This document shows, in pieces, positions 1 through 13,017 of a stretch of DNA of 64,000 nucleotides. The DNA is from Metarhizium brunneum (lineage: Eukaryota > Ascomycota > Sordariomycetes > Hypocreales > Clavicipitaceae). The DNA is taken from positions 2,418,001 to 2,482,000 of the forward strand of contig NC_089423.1 in NCBI RefSeq assembly GCF_013426205.1, read 5' to 3'. The first letter of the stretch is position 1, and the number at the start of each line of letters is the position of its first letter. The translations under genes and the position numbers were made by a program. Under the pieces are notes generated by a model that was not told the origin of the DNA, did not search any database, and was given only the letters and a program-made list of their open reading frames with translations.

Positions 1-1457
1 TCCGGCAGATGATCCGAGAAGAGGTTAAGAAGGAAGGAAAGAAAGAAAGAAGGAAGGAACCAGGGGTAGATAATCTCAATCTCAAAGTACGCAGTAAGGA
101 GGAGAAAACAAAAACAAGCCCCCCGAAAATGGCAAAAAAATTCGCTCCCTGCATCCGCCAATCGCTCGAATTTCTCGACACCGACGCAGGATGTTGTCAA
201 CACGCTGATTTCATTTGTGATAGCCGCCGCTCCGTATAACTACCAGCTGATTATCATCTTATCACACCTCTTCAATTCGTCCGTAGGACTCCGCTGCAAG
301 AGAACGTTGGGCCAATTTCGAATTTTGAGACCGTGCAAGCACACCACCTGCAAGAGCACAGTTCAATACTCCGTACTCGCGTCTGAAAGAAACGAAGACG
401 ACAGTCCGCCCAATCGAATCAAGCACTGTAATCTTGTTCTCCATCGCCCTGCCACCCCTCGATCTTTGGCGGCCTAGCCTAATTGACCTTCCCAGCACCG
501 TGGGGGAAGAATGGGAGCAGCATTGGAGCAGAATACTAGGCAGACGCGCAGCCCGAGTTACGGACCTGTGATACTTGGATTCTTCGCCGACCTGCCACAT
601 CTGTCCACCTGACCCACGCCATCGCCGCCTGGCCCGGTCCAGGACGGCTCCCCCAGGTCGCCAGAGCTAGCAAGCTTCGCTACGTCTCGTTACCCCAAAC
701 ATTCACGCATTTCTTTGTCTCATCGTGCTACCCCACACACACCAAATCCAACCGAGCCGGACCAACCACCTACCGCCGTCACCGACTCGGGAGACGTAGC
801 GCTCCAGATGCCCCAATGCCGGCCAACGGAGCGCCGGTGCTCTCCCCGGAGGGGGCACTCGATTACTAGATTCCTGGGGAGGGCGGGCGGAAGAGTTTGT
901 GGAGGAGAGGCGCAGCTGACTCGAATCACAGGGCCAAAAAGTACGTAATGGGGCCGTATGTAACCGTTGTGCTTTGCCAAACGAAGCCTGGCATTGGCAG
1001 GGCAGCACCAAAGTCCATGATGCTTCGCCAGGCCGTCCGACTGGCACACTCGATGCTTTTGTACGATCGGTGGGGACCGAAGGCGAGGCATGGCACGCCT
1101 AGCGAGTCACGAAGGTTGCCGCCCTGACATAATAAAACCACATGGGATCTTGGAATCTCTTAAGCCAGATCTTGCCTCCCATCCACACTCTCTTTCCTCT
1201 CCATCACCCCACAAGAACCGTTACACCTATAATACACAACTACTGATCTCTATGATCACGCCCATAACCTGGGGAAAGAGCAAACAACTTCTATTGGACA
1301 ATGGTTTTGTGTGCTGTCTTCACTCCACCTGCGTTTGACCTCAACAGCCACCTTCGCAGCCCGAGTGCTCCATCATAAAACAATTGAGGCGCCAAGCTTG
1401 CTTGGTTTCCAGCTATCAAGTCTATTTACACAGCATCGTCCAACAAGACCAGACATC
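1..1457. other. intergenic region and upstream region of the GNAT gene
   Basis: No gene is supported here. A GAAA/GGAA-rich simple repeat lies at about 31-60. A TACTCCGTA nonamer, one of the dispersed intergenic motifs of this window, is at 367-375. The last 250 bases are rich in C and T, as expected before a fungal start codon. Open frames on both strands overlap one another and show no recognisable protein. Confidence 0.5.
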
Positions 1458-2153
1458 ATGGGTTCTCGAGGCACCGTTGCTCAGCCAGAGGGGACACCTC
1501 GCTCCTGGTGCAGAGACAACTTCTTCCTCACTACCGACAAGACATTCCTCGACCCCAAAGCCGTGAACGAGGTGTTTGAATCGGACCTTATGTGGTGGAA
1601 CGATCCCCTCGAGCTTAGCCAGATGTGCAAGATGCTTGACAACTGTCTCACCCTGGCAGTCTTTTATGTCCCAGACACTGAGGAAGAGATGATGAGTAAG
1701 TTTGTGCCCAACAATCTCTGAAACCCAACAGAGCAAGTACATGACATTCAAGGACCGTCTTTGGACCCTTTGTCTAACCTTTCCTTCTTCATTTTCTTCA
1801 AATTAGGCAATGGCGGCATGCCTCGATACATGAACAACGGCCCTGATTTCAGAATGATCGGTCTGGCTCGCATTGTGACAGACTACGTCAGCTTGGCGTA
1901 CCTCACCGATGTCTTTATCATCGAGGAGTTCCAGCGTCGAGGCCTTGCCTCATGGATGATGCGTGCCCTGAAGGAGCTTGTTGACGAGTGGCCGAATCTT
2001 CGTGGCCTCATGCTCATGGCAAGTGACAAAGCTGCTGCTCGCATGTATCAGCGCACTCTCGGCGCGGTCGATTTTGATAAGGGCCCCTCAGCAGGGATGG
2101 TCATGTTGGAGATGGGAGGAAAGGGTCAAAAGGACGTTCCGGAGGAGCATTAA
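1458..2153 (+). CDS. GNAT-family N-acetyltransferase
   Basis: Two exons, 1458-1695 and 1807-2153, give 194 residues. The intron starts GTAAGT and ends TTAG; it joins the frame as EEMM-SNGG. The protein fits the GCN5-related acetyltransferase fold: an N-terminal part with WWNDPLEL, a central strand with MIGLARIVTD, then the acetyl-CoA binding segment FIIEEFQRRGLASWMM, which carries the family's Q/R-x-x-G-x-G/A signature, and a C-terminal part with the usual AARMYQRTLGA helix. These features suggest acetyl transfer from acetyl-CoA to a small amine or a protein N-terminus; the substrate cannot be told. The start at 1458 was chosen because it follows a good context (ACATCATGG) and fits the length of small GNAT proteins. 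Its 3' end faces that of Trm7, 170 bases away. Confidence 0.85.
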
Positions 2154-2322
2154 TTCGGAAAGAGGAAGAGAATGGAAAGACAGTATGGAAAAACCGTCGC
2201 GTCAATGACCCGTCCGTATGGCTTGTTATGCCTCCTCCCCATCTCTACTGTTGTTCTCTTTTTAGAACAATTGGCATCGGCCCGGAATTTCGATCAACGT
2301 TAGCATAGCAGTTTTTCTTTTT

Positions 2323-3643
2323 TTAGCGTACGGCCTTGGACTGTGCAGCTCTCAGTTCAACGGCTCGTTTGTATGGTGGCGCAATGGGAGGCTGGACAGG
2401 ATCCAGAGAGACATGGTCCTCAGGGAGCAGATAGGATGCATCAGAGTCGAAGGCTGATAGATCTCCACAAGCAACAAACGGCGCAATCCATCGCGTACTC
2501 CTGTCGCTGCCTTGGTTGTTGTTGTTGTAATTGCCACTGCCGTCGCCATCTTTCGTTTCGTCGTAGACTTCGAGCTCCGTGATACTAGAAGAATCAAGGG
2601 CATTTACACCCATGACCGATGCTGGGGTGCAATCCCATGCGCCAGTCTGCGGATTCTGCATGGCCGCGCGAGCTACAACAGGCAACTGCAGCTCCCTCTC
2701 CTTGACCATCTTGTCCAATCTTTCTCCCACACCCAGGGGCTCCTCTAAGCTCGCATGGAATCCCGTGGGCGGTCTGAAGTTCAAACACACGATGAAGGCC
2801 TCCATACTGCTCGCCCTCGAACTTCTCGGCTTCGCCACGACCACCTTTTCGAAAAAGATCTTGAGCTGCGCATACAGCACGTCCACGTTCCGCCCTCTGA
2901 AGATCTTGGCCACAAACTTGCCGCCCGGCTTCAGCACGCACAGCGCCAGGTTCAACGCCGCGAAAAGCAGCTGGCTCTGCACGTAGATGTCCAGGTCATG
3001 CAGGCCGGTCACGTCGGGCGCGCCGTCGCTCAGCACCAGGTCCACCGGGTGCGAGGCCTTGCCCTCGGCCGCGCCCTCGGCCGCGCGCTGCGCGTCGTCG
3101 CCGCCCGGGTCCAGCGCCCCGAGGAGCAGCGGCACCGTCGCGGGGTGCGTGATGTCCGCCTGCAGCGTGGTGATGCCCGCCAGGGGCGAGATGGGCTGCA
3201 GGTCAATCGCCACGATCTTGACGTCGTCCCTGGGCCGGGAGGCCGCGTGCTGCGCGGCAATGGCGGCCTCGACGGCCGACTTGCCGCTGGGTGTCGTGGA
3301 TGCCGGGAGCACGGAGAGCATGGAGCGCCGGAGGTGCGCTTCGCCGTCTTGCCATGACTTGAGCCCGAATTGCTCGTTTTTGATGAGCACCCGCGACAGC
3401 ACTTGGGACCAGGAGCCGGGCGCGGCGCAGAGGTCGACTACGCGGGAGACGTTGGCGAATAGATTGAATTCTGGGGACGTTAGCCGTGTGTGCGTGTGTG
3501 TGTGTGTGACTGGGTTTGGACATGAGAGGACGTGACGGACCTTCGTCGAGCTGGAGGAGTTTGAAAGCGCTCCTGGCGCGCCAGCCTTGTTCTTTGGCGA
3601 GGCGGTAGTACGCATCGCGCTTGTCTTTGGACGATTTGCCCAT
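2323..3643 (-). CDS. TRM7: tRNA 2'-O-ribose methyltransferase Trm7 (FtsJ/RrmJ family)
   Basis: Exons 3643-3541 and 3470-2323 on the minus strand give 416 residues. The N-terminus ([20 protein letters not shown], then [14 protein letters not shown]) is the near-invariant start of Trm7/FTSJ1. The SAM-binding motif [14 protein letters not shown], the [13 protein letters not shown] motif and [11 protein letters not shown] follow, with [12 protein letters not shown] near the end of the catalytic domain; together they supply the K-D-K-E tetrad. In yeast the enzyme methylates positions 32 and 34 of the anticodon loop of tRNA-Phe, Trp and Leu with Trm732 and Trm734 as partners, in the cytoplasm. The protein is about 100 residues longer than yeast Trm7 because of a C-terminal tail and a loop rich in small residues (about 120-190). 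The intron splits LDE/EFN and carries a TG-repeat. Mon2 lies 322 bases upstream on the same strand. Confidence 0.95.
3486..3508. repeat. TG microsatellite inside the Trm7 intron
   Basis: A run of TG dinucleotides interrupted once (TGCG) lies within the single Trm7 intron (3471-3540). It reads as CA repeats on the transcribed strand and is likely length-variable. Confidence 0.85.
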
Positions 3644-3964
3644 TGTGAGGCGGGGACGGTGCTAGCTGGTGGGAGAGAGTTGGGCGTTGAGGGTAAATTT
3701 TCGGGGTTTGGTACGTTTTTTTTTTTCGCCTTTGGAGGTTTGATACCACCCCCGCGATAGTGGGATGGCGGGGATGGATTGCCCCGCAATTCTCTAGTAT
3801 TTGCTACTTAAGTAGATGACAACCTGGACGACTTGCACTTCATATTCGCATGTTCAGTGTACCCATCTGCATGAAAGTGATTATAGTTGATGAGTAAACC
3901 GTCAGTTATGCTTTATTTATACCTTAAATGCTACAAGCCTGCTTGTTATCGTACAACCAGCATT

Positions 3965-6900
3965 CTAAATGATCCCCAACTCACTGCCAACAGCCTCCAA
4001 CGCCTCTCCCAGTAATCTCAAGATCGTGTCATCTCCGCCGACGCCTAATGCTCTTACCAACAAGGGATAAAGCCGCAAAAGGTGCTTCCTTCTTTCGCCT
4101 CTAGCCTTCTCTAGCGAAGGAATAGCCTCACCACGGCTTTCAAGCTCTACAAGCTTCGTCAATGTCCAGACTAGTTCCTTGCGCTGACTGAGTGGTTGTG
4201 GCATCTGTCCACGTAGTGGCTGGTCAGCGACGTAGGCGCGAATGGTTAGTGCGCATCGGAGAATGAGAAATGGTGCTGCTATGCTGGCGATGCGGTTTCG
4301 AAGTGTGGATACCATTTCCTCTTGTTCAACTTGTTTATTTTTCCTTGATTTTTGTTTCATGGGTTCGGAGGCTGTTGACTCTAGAGGGTCTTGGGCGGAC
4401 ACCAAGGAGAAGAGCTCGTCGAAAGCAACATAGGCCATCCTCCTCCGTTGCGTGGGCGGAATTGCGACCGTACGACCTGGCCTCGGCGCGTAAAGGGAGT
4501 GTAGGCCATATTTGTCCTCTTTGTCTGGGAATTCTTGTTCTGTATGTGTGAAATTGTGAATGATGGAATTCTTAAAGAGGCTCTCGGCATATGATTTTCT
4601 GGTTTTATCGGGAATATCATCTGCGCCAAGAGATGGAATTATGAGGGCTCGAAGGCTGCGGAACGATGAAATGTCAAACGTTTCGTCCTCGTCAAAGGAT
4701 GCTCCATCGGCACTCTCATCGCACTCCGCACTGAGAATACCATCTGCCACACCGACGACGGCAACCCAAATTTCCCGAACAGTGTTGCTGGGAATTCCTA
4801 GCGCCCTTATTTTTGGGAGTGTAGCCTCCAGTACGGACAGCACTGACGAGGTTGCTAGTCTCCAAGGCTGGACTGATTTTGTAGAGATGGGGAAGTCGTA
4901 TTTCAAAGCAATTGGCTTATGAAGAGCTGACAGCGCATCCGAAAACGCACCACTATTATAAATGTCCTCTTCAGACGCGTGGTTCAATATCAGAGTCTCG
5001 ACAAGCTTCATACTGGCCTTGGACATGGCCACGTAGGTGCGTTTCGAGCCAGAGACATAAAGCTCTCGTTTGTACGCCAGTGTGACAAACTCTGACACTT
5101 GTTTAATCACGGCTGATATCACGCCCTCCACATCAGTTCGAATCATTTGAACAGCTGCCAGTGTTTGAGTCTGCAGACTCGTAGCATGCTCAATGTCTGA
5201 AACATGTGTACTAACTGAAGCTTCTTCCACAGTCTGACGCAACAAGGTAAGCATGCGTCTTACAGTTTCAACAGTCAAATCTTCTTGAATTAGATTGTAG
5301 ACATCTCGCAGTGCCGCGACGTACGCAACCAAGCAGTTTTGATTGTCTTCTGCTTTGTCGCCCACCGCTTTTGAGGTCGGAATGCCCCTTGACCACAAGT
5401 CCCATGCGAACTCAACCGTCATCTTATTGAAGATTGGTTTCTTGTTGTCTCCAGTTTGTGAGAGAACATGACTCAGGGCCTTAAAAGCAGCAGTATTGAT
5501 CTCAAGAACCTTGAAATCAAGCAAGGTGGCAAAATGCCCAAGAAGTTCTCGCCAAAGCTGATTGAATGACGGATGAGCTGTGAGAACATCGATGTGATTG
5601 GCGAGAAGGCCGGAAATACCATCAAGAACCACGACAGCAGTGCCGTGCCAGTCCACCTTGTCCCTTTCATTTACGTCGTCGTTAGATGCAGCGTCAAGCT
5701 CTTCCTCTAGGGAACAAAGAAGTTTGAAAATGACCGACTTGATGCATATTGACCAAGCCTCCGGATTAAGGCGGCCGCCATTTGCATCAAAGATTCTCAA
5801 CAATGTTTGAATGGCTGAATTTCGCAAGTCAAGACGCTCATCCGAGGCGACTGTGGCTAATCTGAGAAGTAGTAGCATCCATAAGGCAGCATCTGAGCCC
5901 TTTTGTGTGTGATCTGCTGCCTTTCTTTCTAGCTCGGACTCGTCAGATCCATTCAATAGATCCGCTCTGATCTCTAGAGAATTTTCTTTTGCAGAAAGAA
6001 AATCTGACAATACCCAGAAGAAAGTGACCGTCTGCAATGTTTTATCAGTATACACCACACATCCATGAAAATATATATACCATGTAAACTCACCGTTAGC
6101 GCAATGTTAAGATCATCGTCCTGGGAGCAAAACTTGTACAACGTATCCACCAGAATCAAGAAGCAGGAATTAGGAAGAGAGGACAAAAAGTCCGAGCAAA
6201 TAAGCTGCAATGAGCCGAACGCCGATCGAGTCAGCTTGGGTGATCGTGTGGAGAGCAATCCGGCCTCTGGACCCCGTCTACGTTCCTGAATAGCATTCGA
6301 GGTCACGAATCCGCTGCCAATGATGTCGAACGCAATATCCCAGCCACTCACCAGACTCTCGCCACAGCCCTCGATCAAACTCTTTAAACCTTCCAGGATG
6401 ATTCTGTGAACCTCAATGTCTGTCGCCACACTGGCTACTGATGCAGAGCGAGCGTTCTGGTTAAGAGTTGTCAGTGCATCCCGCAAGGATGAAAGCAGCC
6501 TTAGCTGCACCGGACCCCTGCTGTCTTTCGGTATCGACGTTGTTGCCGTAGCTGCTTCGAGGATAAAGCGGGAGAGCGTCTCTGCAGCTTTAACCCTCAC
6601 ATGGGCGCCTAGAACGGGGGAATCAAGTGCGTGGATGATCTCGTTTGTCAAGATATTCCAACCCGATGCCGCTGGGTTATTCATCAGAAGCCTTTCCAAG
6701 TTCACATTCGCGATTTCACCCAGTTTGGCCAGTGCGAACAAAAATTCTTGATTTGGCGATGCCGAAACAGTGGTGGAAAAGCTCAACACGCGGCGGTGGC
6801 CATGGCCAAGCTGCTTCTGCGAGGACTCGATGGGTGACGGAGAAGCAGAGTCACCCGCTTCCGGTTTCTCTGGAAGGTTTTGCTCAAGGAGATTACACAC

Positions 6901-9441
6901 CGCTTCGACTACTTCGACGAAAGGAGCGTTGGGGAAGTCAACAGTGCTTTCGATCAATCGCGAGGCAGCAGTTTCAACAGATCTTATCTCATTGTTGAAA
7001 TTGGCCATTAATGAATCGGAATCACCGCCGTGCTCGGCTCCGCGGCCAATGGACGGGGTTCGACCAGGTGCCTTGCCAGTGGCAAACAATACGAAATCTG
7101 CCTGTTGCAAGGTCTCAAAGATGATGCCCCATGCTGAGCCCAAGGTTGGGCCAAGCGCAATCCCGAGGTTGAGAAGGGCTCGCAAACAGAGTAGATTCCG
7201 AGTGTTCAACGACACTGCGGCGGCGTCAAAGGAGGCATTCCGTTGCTTTTCTGCTGAAGGAGAGGCCGGCGTTAATGTCTCAACACTTAAAAGACCACGG
7301 GCATTGCTGAAGAGTGTGTTTGCCGTGTCAGACGGGGTGCTGGGCGCCACAGATTTGGGCTGGCCCGAGTTCATACAAGCAGTGAGCAAATTAGGCGGCA
7401 CAGCAGACTTGCCCAGTGTTGACAAGAAGGCGTCTCTAGGAGTAGTAAGCTGCAGCAGGCCAGATACATGGGCAAATCTCTGAAACGATCGCACCAGGCT
7501 GTGATAATACTCGGAATCGAGAGAAGCGTATAAGAATGTAGAGAACGTTGCAAGAATGGCAGGCCAGCATTCATCAACAATGGCGGCGCAAATTTTGATG
7601 TCCGGGTACATTGGGTGATCTTTAAGTTGAAGCGGATTGACGGGAACCGGATTCTTTTTAAAAGAAGCTGTCCGCTCTAAGCCTGCTAATTTCTTTTCCG
7701 GCAGATCAGAAGACGCGGGAGAGTCTCGACCAGAATCGTGCTTCGAGGCCTTGCGGCGGCTGCGGCTCTCGCTAGGGACCGTAAGGGGTAGGATAAACTT
7801 GGCCAAACCGTCAGATAAAGATGAGAGACACGACAGAATCAGACTGTAGACGTATGATTCGGGGATGGACGGCGGGTCGGTCTTGTCAAGTTGGTCAATG
7901 CAAGGTACTCTAATAGAGCTCCATTGAGTGCTGATGCCCGTGTTTGAAGCTTCAGAATTGATGGAGCTACTAATTATACCACTCATGCCGGCCTCAAGCA
8001 TCGCGTGATCTGTGGATTGAGCAAGATTTGTCGACGGATCAGACATTGGCATGGTAGACTGATGGCCAAGCCCGATTACCGCAGGCTTTTCTGTGCTTAG
8101 CCTAACAAAGGTTGCAGCCAGTGTCTTGATGATATTCCTCTCCCCCTTTTTGTCATCATATAGGGAGAATATCTTTCGGACCAAGACGTAGTCGCTAAAT
8201 ATGCTTCTGAATACTTCCATGCAGAGTGCTCTCTTCCACAATGCCGAATCCTGGTCCAGTAGGTGTGTGAGGATTTCCAGAGCGTCACCGCATTCCTTTG
8301 GCAAAATGTCGATGTGTCTTCGCAGCATTGTGTACAGAATGCGGACAAGCCTGACTGTGGTAGCAAAGGAAGGCCTGCCCTTGAGAGCGCTGACAATGAG
8401 AGGCATTACTCTGACGCGAAGAATATGGGCCTGCTCAGCGTGTGTAGTGAACACAGAGGCGTGATTTGTTATAACAGGCTCAATCAGCTCCAGCCCGAAG
8501 GTTTGTGGAAGGCTCGAGAATCTCAAGAACTCGGGTCTCTGGTTCTCAGTCATGAGGCATAGGTCGTTGAAGATCTACCATGCCGGTCAGCTACATTCGT
8601 CTTCGGAATTGTATGAGATAGCCTACTCTGTATGCATCAAGGGCCGCTGCACGAAGCTGAACCGTCCCATCCGCAGAGGCCGCTTCACCAACCACCGGAG
8701 CATCTGGTCCATTCTCTGAGCAACTTGTCAGCCATCAATAGGTATTGTAGCGTCCTACGCAAACCAAGAACTTACTATCTTCTGAAACAACCTTATCAAA
8801 TACCGAAACAACCAACTGCTGCAGCGTTGCGGCACTTGTATTATTCACAATCGCATTCTTGCTACTTTGCAAAATGAAGCAAATGTTCAACGCTGTCACT
8901 AGCAAATTCCCATTCAACTCGGCAGAGTAGTTCTGCAGCAAAGACGGCAGAGCCTGCAGAATCTTGAGCTGAACATCTAGCCCAGCAGAAGACGCCTGCA
9001 TCAACGCCTCCAGGACTTGGTTGAGCTTGGACTTGGGCAATGCCTTGGCGACGATGAGCCGCTGGAGGCATACAATGGCGATGGCGGTGAACTTTGCGTT
9101 TTTCGTCCCGCATGCTATGATGAAGGGGTTGACAAAGTTGGGTTTTTGCGAGAGCACTGGACACACGAAACGGTTAGATGACGATGGATTCGAAAGAGCT
9201 TGGCTTTGATGATGCGCATACATTCTGGGGCTGCTTGCTCAGATACGCTGCCAAGCTGCTTGAGCTCCTCAAGAGACTTTTCAGCCGCCTACAACGGAGT
9301 ATCAGCACACTTTCATACATGATATAACTCGATTTAGCGTCACGCGATGCGCTGCAAGCGTACCTGTCTCAAGTCATTATGCTTCCTCTTGCTCTCGTGT
9401 ATGAGGTTCGCCAACTCGTTGGCGAGCAGTTGCGTCGTCAT
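3965..9441 (-). CDS. MON2: Mon2 (Ysl2) family Golgi/endosomal trafficking protein
   Basis: Six exons on the minus strand (9441-9364, 9288-9222, 9156-8776, 8715-8627, 8574-6094, 6031-3965) splice in frame to 1720 residues, the usual size for Mon2. The first 26 residues (MTTQLLANELANLIHESKRK) open the DCB region. The segment AAPELLSQKPNFVNPF is restored by splicing across intron 2. A HUS-like box follows, and a DUF1981/HDS-type region lies around residues 840-940 (NLERLLMNNPAASGWN, then ILEGLKSLIEGCGE). Helical-repeat sequence fills the remainder. Mon2 resembles large Arf-GEFs (Gea, Sec7) but has no Sec7 catalytic domain; none is seen here. In yeast it works with Dop1 and the flippase Neo1 at the trans-Golgi and endosomes. 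A Ser-rich, Lys/Arg-rich loop near residue 480 (SRSRRKASKHDSGRDSPASS) is probably a disordered phosphorylated insert. Confidence 0.93.
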
Positions 9442-10648
9442 GTTAGGCTAACCCGCGCGAAACCCGCCCGTACGTACGCAAAGAACCCCGTTTCTCATCC
9501 ATGCAGCTTCGGGGATTAACCGGCGCGCAGTTATTTATCCAGATGAGATTGCAGAATTTAATGTTCAACCGATGCACTGTTGGTGTTGACGTATGACACG
9601 AGAGACGGCTGTGTGAGGTGTGGTGCCTGCCAACAAAGGGGACGTGGCCGGTTCAGACCCACATGCACCCGCACCTTCTGACATTTGTTATCTCTTTAGA
9701 TGCGGAATGGCTCGTGGAGACTCGCTTACCTAAGAAAATTGTATGGCAGAGGAGTCTCCGCGAGCCACGCCGCATCGGAGGTCTTTTTTCCCTTTGTGTT
9801 TCGTCCCCTTGACTTGTATCATGTTTTTATATTTTTTTTTAAATAAAAAAAACCCTTTTAAACATGGTTCATTTACATTTTTAGCTTAAAAGTATCTATT
9901 TTTTAATTCTTGAAACCTTTGACTTTTTTTTTCCGCAATATTATACGGAGTACTAAATATACGGAGTATTACTACTCCGCAGTAGGCGCAGGTATCGACA
10001 CAGCTCCACATTCATGCGCGTCGTCGGGATGTATACCGCGTGCCGAGACTCTCTGCCGGGTAGCATCGCTCCTCCTTTCCTGCAGCGTATCTTACCAAGA
10101 AGTCAGTTTCGTGCTAGCATTGAGTCCCCATATGTACACGTCAGAAAGATGGTGCGTGTTGATTGAAATACGTAATAGTTATAAATAGGTGCCAGCTCTA
10201 TGGCATAACCACTCGAGACAATCCAACGTATCTAAGCGGATGACAATCCAAGTTCATACATGATTCTTTTCTCCGTGAACCCCCAATAATCGAAGATACA
10301 GAAGGCCTTACGCCTGTGCCACGTGAAGCTATGGCAATGTGACGAAAATCATGGCAGAACCAGCTCTGCGAGTCTAGCGGCCGGGCGGCCAGTGCATCAA
10401 ATATGCGCTTTATTCTAAAATTGCTTCAAAATAGCGCATCAAAAGGCTTTTTGCTTCGTAAATAAATAAACAAGCAAATAATTTCAACACCAATCAGCAA
10501 GTCGAGCTCGGCTCCTCCCAAAATACAAAAATATCCTCGCAGCACTGGGGAACGCGTTAGCTAAAGCCCGTTGTTCCATGTCGAGTGTAGGAAGCTGACT
10601 CACCGACGCCAAAGCAAACTTCAAATCCAGTCATGAACACGTGGACGC
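9442..10648. other. intergenic region between Mon2 and PRPP synthase
   Basis: No gene is seen. The stretch from about 9820 to 9935 is made of A and T runs. Two TACGGAGTA nonamers sit 16 bases apart at 9944-9952 and 9960-9968, followed by ACTACTCCGC. It contains the Mon2 5' side and the PRPP synthase 3' side. Confidence 0.5.
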
Positions 10649-11985
10649 TTAAACAGGAGCGTTGGTGAAGAGGTAAGAAACAGATTCACCGTTGTGTGTG
10701 CGGCGGATAGCCTGTTTATAGAGTCAGTTGTGAGCTGATCCAATCTTGGTCGACGAAAGTTTTCATCACACGTACCTCTGCTAGAGTAGCCGAGACGTCA
10801 ATCACCTTGAGTTTGGGACATCTTTCAGTCTTATCACCGAGAGGAACGGCTGCAGAAATTGTTAGCATAGTATTTTTGATAAGCCAGGATAATCTCAAGT
10901 GTAGCTCACTGTTTGTGACAACCAAGCCGGCAAGGCAGGAAGCGTTGATGTTCTCGATCGCCTTGCCACTCAGAATGCCGTGAGTGACAATAGCGTAAAC
11001 CTCCTTGGCACCGTGCTGGTTGACAGTCTCGGCAGCCTTGACAAGCTGTTGCAGAATGGTTAGTCCATGCGGCTTCAAAGGGAAAAAAAATGGAGGAGGG
11101 GATGGGTTTGCATACGGTGCCGCACGTATCAGCCATGTCATCGACCAGGATGGCAACCTTGTCCTGAACATCGCCAACCAGGACCATGCGGCCAACGACA
11201 TTGGGGCGAGGTCGCTCTTTGTGAATGAGAGCAAACCCGACATTCAAGCGGTCAGCAATGGCAGTGGCTCGCTTGGCACCGCCGGCATCAGGGGAGACGA
11301 TGACGCAGTTTTCTGACTCCAGATTCTCGCGGATCCAGCGAAGAACGGAAGGCTCAGCATAGAGGTTGTCGACAGGGACGTTGAAGAAGCCCTGAATCTG
11401 AGAGGCGTGCAAGTCCATGGTAATGACGTGATTCTAATAAACGGGAGTTAGCAAAGATGGTCAGCTGGTCGTATAATCGGGCGTTGATGCGTTTTACATA
11501 CGCAACCAGAGACTTGCAGCATGTTGGCAATGAGTTTGGCACTAATCGGCGCACGCGACTTGTCCTTCTTGTCCTGGCGAGCATAAGGAAAGTTGGGGAT
11601 GACGGCAGTGATGCGACGAGCGGAAGCAGTCCGGCAAGCATGGATCATGATGAGCAATTCCATGAGCCCGTCGTTGACGTCTCCGGGGGCAGTCGACTGA
11701 AGGATGAAGACGTCTTCATCTCGGACAGATTCTCCAATGGACACACTAGTCTCTTGATTTGAGTAGTTGAGACTCATTGTGTTGGCGACATTGATGCCCA
11801 GCCTGGGGTGAAATATCAATCAGCCAACGACGCCAGGTGGATACATGATGAATGATGTGCCAGTGCCACACATTTTGGCATCAGTTGCAAAGACGAGGGG
11901 GGGAAAAGAATGCATACCGACTGGCGACTTTGGCACTCAGATTCGGGTGAGAGCTCCCCGAAATGAGCTTGATTTCGTTTGCCAT
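10649..11985 (-). CDS. prs: ribose-phosphate pyrophosphokinase (PRPP synthase)
   Basis: Six exons on the minus strand (11985-11918, 11802-11502, 11433-11116, 11045-10910, 10849-10776, 10711-10649) give 319 residues, the usual length for a catalytic PRS subunit. The protein begins [17 protein letters not shown]. It carries the ATP/Mg segment [20 protein letters not shown], the metal-binding [12 protein letters not shown], the ATP-loop [11 protein letters not shown], and the PRPP-binding loop [14 protein letters not shown]. It ends [11 protein letters not shown]. The enzyme transfers pyrophosphate from ATP to ribose 5-phosphate, making PRPP for purine, pyrimidine, His, Trp and NAD synthesis in the cytosol. 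Fungi have several PRS paralogues that assemble as hetero-oligomers; the lack of a long insertion places this with the short Prs2/3/4-like forms, but the exact paralogue is not resolved. An in-frame ATG four codons upstream (11997) is an alternative start. Confidence 0.95.
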
Positions 11986-13017
11986 TTGGTCCAACATGGC
12001 CGGTGATGTTCGGCGGGAGGGGAAAGTCGGGAAGGAGCGCAGATGAAGTCGATCGAGGTCAAGTGGGAGAAATTTTTAGCGGCACTCAGAAGGCTGCAAG
12101 TGTCGCGGGCTGCGGGACCAGACTGGCACTGATTGATCCCGCTGAGACTCGAGTGAGACCAGGACTGCAAGGGGGGCCTTTGCCTTTTTATCTTTTGGCT
12201 GTCGGTACTCAATTACGCACTTGATACTGGATGGGTATGGAAGTATGCGACGAGCGAGGACTCTACTACGCTCGCGAGCTGCTCATGGGTGCGAGGCGTC
12301 AAAAGTTTTTTTCTCTAGACGTCGGCCGGATCAAGCCATTCGCTCGCCTGGGGCCGATGGATCAATCTCCAAGTCACTGCCGCCAAAACCGGGTGCTGCC
12401 CGCTGCCGGTCTCTCTGCTCCTCCCCATCTCCCTCGGCGCCGAGTCATGTGATGGGACGCTGCCTGAGTGCCAATTGAGACCTCTGGTGGACCGTACATG
12501 TAGGCGCATGTCTGGTAGCACGTACTTGATCACACACCAGTGACGGCTCGCAGCGGCTATGCTAGGCTGGGGCGTCTGCAGTGCGCTAGAGCGGCTGTCA
12601 GCCCACTAACATGGAACCAGACTGGACCGTTCCAGACGCGCTCCCAGAAGCCCGAAGCTAAATTCACAGACCAGACAGCACTTCACCATTGCTGACGTCT
12701 TTTCGTCGTCACTTCGACCCCCCGCCAGTTCACCCGACACAATCGAGCACCAGCATCATCGCCCGTCAGCGACTCCGGCAAGAGAACGCCGTCAGCCCGT
12801 CGCCTCTTCTCGCCACTGTTTCCTTCTGGGCTCAATTGCGGCCGCTGCGTTGCATGGTGGTGCGGCGCCTGGTGTCGGCGCTGGTGCCCAAAGCTGCCCG
12901 CAACTCTGCCGTATCGCACACACACTCGTACTCACACAGACACAGACACACACCGCTTCTGCCAGGCGGTTCGACAAGAGACCTCACCATGTCCTGTGCC
13001 CCGACGACCATATCACC
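11986..13017. promoter_or_regulatory. divergent promoter region of PRPP synthase and the flavoprotein-ankyrin gene
   Basis: About 1 kb separates two divergently transcribed genes. It contains two copies of the quasi-palindrome CCAGACTGG (12118-12126 and 12617-12625), which recurs in other intergenic parts of the window, and a CA-rich microsatellite near 12916-12954 just before the second gene. No coding region is supported. Confidence 0.5.
12916..12954. repeat. CA-rich microsatellite
   Basis: An imperfect run of CA dinucleotides with CAGA interruptions lies about 65 bases upstream of the chosen start of the flavoprotein-ankyrin gene, probably within its 5' untranslated region. An open frame continues through it in the same frame as the gene, which is why an automatic start at 12850 is possible but unlikely. 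Confidence 0.75.

Noticed and set aside
2755..3357. 200-codon open frame on the plus strand
   Set aside because: It is antisense to Trm7 in a GC-rich part; the His/Arg-rich composition is what an opposite-strand frame of this gene gives.
12850..13017. N-terminal extension of the flavoprotein-ankyrin gene
   Set aside because: The in-frame extension runs through a CA microsatellite and has no conserved sequence; ATG 13018 has better context.
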